From IMG/VR virus record IMGVR_UViG_3300043331_000466, positions 1 through 24,715 of that record: a stretch of DNA of 24,715 nt; one strand, 5' to 3'. This document shows positions 22,854 to 24,715 of this stretch, in pieces; the stretch's first letter is position 1, and each line of letters starts with the position of its first letter. A program made the position numbers and the translations under genes. Origin of the DNA: a virus. The notes beneath the pieces are model-generated. The model worked only from the letters and a program-made list of their open reading frames with translations, ran no database searches and had not been told where the DNA came from.

Positions 22854-23227
22854 CGCTCGCCCTCCGTCGCTCGAATCGCACGGTCGAACAGCTCGAGCAC
22901 GTCCCGCTTCCGGGTGGTCGGGGCGTCGTTGAAGCCGATGACGGCACCCCCGCCCTGGCCCAGGCCCGACACCACCAGCTGCTCGTTCAGGGCCATCTTG
23001 GCCGCGTAGGTCCCGCCAGTCTCCTGCGCCTGGCTGATCGCCCCGATGGCGCAGTAGGCGAACCCGCCCGGGGCCCTCCCCTGTCGGGTGAAGGCCCGGC
23101 CCTTCGTCCAGGCGTACGGCCGTGCGAGGATCGCCCTCGCCCTCACGAGCACCCGGTGCGCCGTCGCACGGTCGGCCGGTAACAACCTCGTCGGAGCCGG
23201 CCGGCTCCTCAATCTCGGTACTGCCAC
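22850..23227 (-). CDS. DUF6197-like protein, 125 aa
   Basis: First gene of the leftward operon. GTG at 23227 has GGGAG five bases upstream; the frame stays open to a GTG at 23299, but that codon lies inside a 10-bp hairpin and has no ribosome-binding site. It begins MAVPRLRSRPAPTRLLPADR. The helix 'ARAILARPYAWTKGRAFTR', the central 'FAYCAIGAISQA' and the C-terminal 'IGFNDAPTTRKRDVLELFDR' match the actinobacterial DUF6197 pattern: ...W..G..., CA.GAI, .NDAP.T...DVL.LFD.AI. The family has no known function and is common in actinobacteria and their phages, which supports the host guess. Conserved Cys and Asn-Asp residues would sit together in a small helical fold. Confidence 0.7.
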   Translation of the reverse strand: MAVPRLRSRPAPTRLLPADRATAHRVLVRARAILARPYAWTKGRAFTRQGRAPGGFAYCAIGAISQAQETGGTYAAKMALNEQLVVSGLGQGGGAVIGFNDAPTTRKRDVLELFDRAIRATEGER

Positions 23228-23269
23228 GTCAACTCCCACCGTCCGTTCGACGCTCTTCTGCCCGGCTGG

Positions 23270-23302
23270 GCGGTGACGGGGCGGACGGGGAACCGTCACC
23301 GC
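23270..23302. promoter_or_regulatory. Leader hairpin upstream of the early operon
   Basis: GCGGTGACGG (23270-23279) and CCGTCACCGC (23293-23302) are perfect 10-bp inverted copies with a 13-nt loop. On the minus strand it lies about 43 bases before the GTG at 23227 and contains the alternative GTG at 23299. It could stabilise the transcript or regulate the first gene; no U-tract follows. Confidence 0.45.
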
Positions 23303-23485
23303 ACCCTGCCGGTGTCGCGGACATCAGCCCTGCCAGGGAAAGTAGGGGAACCCCGGGGGGCGTCCGCGTTCACTCCAACGCCGACAACGGGCCCCCTATT
23401 CCCGCCCGGGAAGGAAAAGTTCCCGGTTCCCAAAGTTCCCGCCAGGTAAATCTCCCGATCCCTCCCCAAATCCCTGATTCCGGCC

Positions 23486-23589
23486 CGGGGTATCTCGCAC
23501 CCCGTGCTGGACCCGGAGGTCCAGGCGCAGCGGCAGCGGAGCCTGGGACCTGGCGCGATAGCGCCGGTCCAGCGGGGGCGGATACGCCC
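23486..23589. other. Four tandem hairpins
   Basis: Four consecutive stems occupy 104 bases: CGGGGT/ACCCCG (23486-23504), CTGGACC-CGGA-GGTCCAG (23507-23524), GGACC-T-GGCGC-GATA-GCGCC-GGTCC (23546-23570) and GGGCG-GATA-CGCCC (23576-23589). The last two share a GATA loop on the plus strand (TATC on the minus strand). Such close-packed hairpins are known from single-strand initiation sites and structured leaders. Which strand is used cannot be told. Confidence 0.5.
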
Positions 23590-23599
23590 GGTAGGGGGA

Positions 23600-23645
23600 A
23601 AAGTTCCCAGTTCCCATATATAGGGGGTAGGGAACTGGGAACTTT
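23600..23645. repeat. Perfect 16-bp inverted repeat with TATATA in the spacer
   Basis: AAAGTTCCCAGTTCCC (23600-23615) and GGGAACTGGGAACTTT (23630-23645) are exact inverted copies. The 14-bp spacer ATATATAGGGGGTA is the most AT-rich spot nearby. The site could be an operator pair around a promoter, an unwinding element or a hairpin. Confidence 0.6.
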
Positions 23646-23726
23646 GGCGTCACCATTGGGTTTTCGGGGTATTTTCGCTCGGGCACTGGGAACTTTTGCT
23701 CGGGGTCTGTCCGTCCCCTGCCCGCA

Positions 23727-23769
23727 CACCGTTACGGGGTCGCTGTGGCAGGGGTACTCCGTAACGGTG
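23727..23769. promoter_or_regulatory. Second copy of the CGTTACGG dyad operator
   Basis: Arms CACCGTTACGG (23727-23737) and CCGTAACGGTG (23759-23769) are perfect inverted copies separated by 21 bp. The core CGTTACGG...CCGTAACG is the same as over the capsid promoter at 5124-5159, where the spacer is 20 bp. No clear promoter lies between these arms, so it could act as a distant operator or as the site controlling divergent transcription. Confidence 0.55.
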
Positions 23770-23880
23770 CTCGGTAACCCCCCTACCCCCCGTTTCCCGC
23801 GCCAGTACGGGGGATTCCCGGGTTTTCCGCACATCTGCGGGGGCATTCCCCCCAAGTATGGCGAGGGAGACTTACCATCC

Positions 23881-23920
23881 TGGGTAACGCAGAGTAACGT
23901 TGTGCAACGTTGACAAACGT
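23881..23920. repeat. Four 10-bp AACG iterons
   Basis: The 40 bases read TGGGTAACGC, AGAGTAACGT, TGTGCAACGT, TGACAAACGT. AACG falls at 23886, 23896, 23906 and 23916, exactly 10 bp apart and thus on one face of the helix. A perfect plus-strand -35 box TTGACA lies inside (23910-23915), but the match 17 bp downstream (CCTATC) is poor. The array fits iterons for a replication initiator or a cooperative repressor site. Confidence 0.6.
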
Positions 23921-24161
23921 AAGGGCGCGTGCCCTATCGCAGAAGTTCACAGTCATCCCGGGGGGATAGGGTATTCGTTATCGGGCGGCTCGCCCGACAT
24001 CACAGCTCTTACCCGCTCGCACGCGCACAGCCCTCGCAAGCTCGGGCCGGTCACGATCACCACCGCTCACTGGGGACACGGAGGTCACAGACGATCGACC
24101 CCAACGGGATCGGGATCGGGGAACCGACAAGGAAGAACCCGCATCGCAGGACCGCCGCTGA

Positions 24162-24602
24162 CCCAGCCCGTGACGCTCCGGCGGACAGCACCCTCCCACA
24201 GGCGGAACACGCGTTTGTTCGCACGAACCTGCTGGGCGGGGAAGGAGGGCGCTGTCCCTGAGCCGGAGCGACGGGCTGGGAGGCTCGTGCGCGCTCGTCG
24301 GACCCCCCGCTTGCGCGGGGACCCCCGGAACTCCGACGAGCTAGTGACGGTTCACCGGGCGCTGATTGTACCCCCTGGGTCCCTGAGCGGAGTCAAGGGT
24401 CGATCGTGCCACTCTGCGAATGGGACCCTGCCGGCCCGGACAGGGAAAGGGACGGATCGGCTAACGCCGCTCGAGTCCCCCGGGCCGTCAGGGCGCGCCA
24501 GAGCCCGCGCCATTCGCAGACCGGACACGACTCTCGGGCGAGCGTGCTAGCGCACGCTGAGCCCGTCCCTTGACTCCGCCACCCAGGGGGTGCGGGGACA
24601 GC
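24162..24602. ncRNA. Candidate large structured RNA (three base-paired domains)
   Basis: Domain A, 24162-24280: stems of 10, 9, 7 and 6 bp in register (CCCAGCCCGT/ACGGGCTGGG, CGCTCCGGC/GCCGGAGCG, GGACAGC/GCTGTCC, CCCTCC/GGAGGG) with small bulges. Domain B, 24293-24341: GCTCGTCGGA/TCCGACGAGC around CCCCGC-TTGC-GCGGGG. Domain C, 24361-24602: nested stems GCTG/CAGC, a 13-pair stem around CCCCCTGGGT/ACCCAGGGGG, GCGGAGTCAAGGG/CCCTTGACTCCGC, CTGCGAATGG/CCATTCGCAG, CCCTG-c-CGGCCCGG/CCGGGCCG-t-CAGGG and GGGAC/GTCCC. A side hairpin CGGGC-g-AGCGTGC-TAGC-GCACGCT-ga-GCCCG lies at 24535-24565. The strand is undecided: A190·C250 becomes G·U on the minus strand, while the t369·g592 wobble favours the plus strand. 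No tRNA, tmRNA or RNase P core was recognised. It could be a free RNA, a long leader of the plus-strand gene, or origin DNA. Confidence 0.55.
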
Positions 24603-24611
24603 AGATCAGTT

Positions 24612-24659
24612 CCTCTCCCACCAGCGGAAGGCCCGCAGGATCGGGGAGGGACGGAGAGG
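24612..24659 (+). promoter_or_regulatory. Ribosome-binding site and complementary sequestering segment
   Basis: GGAGAGG (24653-24659) is a good Shine-Dalgarno five bases before the ATG at 24665. CCTCTCC (24612-24618) is its exact complement 34 bases upstream, so a 7-bp stem would hide it. Opening this stem, perhaps by the structured RNA ending at 24602, would control translation. Both elements are visible; the switch is inferred. Confidence 0.5.
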
Positions 24660-24664
24660 CATTC

Positions 24665-24715
24665 ATGGACGAGTACGAGCTCCTCACCCTGGAGCTGGGA
24701 CACCGAGCAGCGTTC
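24665..24715 (+). CDS. Start of a rightward gene, partial (cut by the right edge)
   Basis: ATG at 24665 with GGAGAGG five bases upstream opens a frame that is still open at the last base: MDEYELLTLELGHRAAF, 17 residues. It is the only plus-strand start in the window with a convincing ribosome-binding site, and it lies just after a long gene-free control region, as expected for the first gene of a divergent operon. The visible part is acidic and helical, without recognisable motif. It could be a regulator or another early protein. It needs the adjoining sequence to be named. Confidence 0.6.
   Translation, partial: MDEYELLTLELGHRAAF

Larger units (their letters stand above)
23416..23697. repeat. 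AAAGTTCCC(A/G)GTTCCC repeat family
   Basis: The 16-mer AAAGTTCCC(A/G)GTTCCC occurs in direct orientation at 23416-23431, followed at once by a half copy AAAGTTCCC at 23432-23440. It recurs at 23600-23615, in inverted orientation at 23630-23645 (GGGAACTGGGAACTTT), and as an inverted partial copy ACTGGGAACTTTT at 23685-23697. Each 16-mer contains two GTTCCC boxes 7 bp apart. The cluster lies upstream of the early operon and is likely a multi-site protein-binding region, either an operator array or origin iterons. Confidence 0.65.
23303..24661. other. Gene-free control region between leftward and rightward genes
   Basis: No frame here is credible on either strand: the longest frames are Pro/Gly/Arg-rich, lack ribosome-binding sites and cross perfect hairpins. 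The region instead holds the GTTCCC repeats, tandem hairpins, a CGTTACGG dyad, AACG iterons and a long structured segment, listed separately. Smaller items are CCCTATC/GATAGGG at 23932-23970 and a TCGGGCG-GCT-CGCCCGA hairpin at 23979-23995. Bases 23996-24161 show only short, weak pairings. The mix of iterons, hairpins and a diverging gene near a helicase gene suits an origin plus bidirectional promoter region; I could not place convincing -10 boxes. Confidence 0.6.

Noticed and set aside
23228-23299. Longer N-terminus for the DUF6197-like protein (GTG at 23299)
   Set aside because: The codon lies in a 10-bp hairpin without a ribosome-binding site, while GTG at 23227 has GGGAG at proper spacing. 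It cannot be fully excluded.
23416-23697. CRISPR-like array from the GTTCCC repeats
   Set aside because: Repeats are short, in both orientations and unevenly spaced, with no uniform spacers and no cas genes.
23370-23855. Minus-strand frame of 161 codons in the control region
   Set aside because: It crosses perfect hairpins and the GTTCCC repeats, is Pro/Gly-rich, has no ribosome-binding site and does not join the overlap chain.
24211-24231. Actinobacterial LexA/SOS box at GTTCGCACGAAC
   Set aside because: The half-sites are in the opposite order to the SOS box (CGAAC-N4-GTTCG) and lie in the apical loop of a large stem.
23900-24550. Plus-strand frame of 216 codons over the structured region
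   Set aside because: Arg/Thr/Gly/Ser-rich with no start signal; the sequence is better explained by nested base pairing. Rejection is not absolute.
24162-24602. tRNA, tmRNA or RNase P RNA
   Set aside because: No cloverleaf with a GGTTCRANTCC arm, no tRNA-Ala-like ends with tag frame, and no conserved RNase P core were found by eye.

Overview
The window looks like about half of a tailed, short-tailed-type (podovirus-like) bacteriophage genome from a GC-rich host, most likely an actinobacterium. This rests on the high GC content, frequent GTG starts, a DUF6197-type protein, a small GGPLDG-motif protein, and a recognisable virion module (large terminase, portal, scaffold, major capsid protein, head-tail adaptor, propeller-like tail protein). 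Family names were assigned by eye from motifs; no database search was possible.

Layout. Almost every gene is on the minus strand, so transcription runs right to left. Bases 24665-24715 hold the start of one plus-strand gene. Bases 23303-24660 hold no credible gene and form a densely structured control region between the two directions. From 23227 down to 18618 lies an early operon of fourteen small genes, each overlapping the next by 4 or 1 nt (ATGA, GTGA, TGATG, TAGTG). It encodes a DUF6197 protein, four small membrane proteins, a RecA/RepA-like ATPase, an HExxH metallopeptidase, a zinc ribbon, a nucleotide-modification-associated (DUF1599-like) protein and several unknowns; a small Cys-rich ORF follows. 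Terminase (18406-16487), portal, a 131-aa protein, a 2298-aa giant protein and two further likely virion proteins follow without real gaps down to 5199.

At 4966-5198 a hairpin terminator candidate is followed by a minus-strand promoter (TTGACA, 16 bp, TAACGT) inside a CGTTACGG/CCGTAACG dyad. It should drive the high-output block: scaffold, capsid, two unknowns, head-tail adaptor, and a tail protein that runs off the left edge. The capsid is followed by a structured 109-nt spacer that can fold as a pseudoknot.

Most interesting parts. (1) Bases 24162-24602 can form three consecutive, heavily base-paired domains (about 120 possible pairs), followed by a hairpin that would hide the ribosome-binding site of the plus-strand gene. 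This is a candidate large structured RNA or leader. (2) The CGTTACGG dyad of the capsid promoter recurs 18.6 kb away in the control region. (3) Four AACG iterons with exact 10-bp spacing lie at 23881-23920. (4) A family of AAAGTTCCC(A/G)GTTCCC repeats and tandem hairpins lies at 23416-23697. (5) The giant protein carries ParB-like, possible ADP-ribosyltransferase-like and C-terminal staphylococcal-nuclease-like domains.
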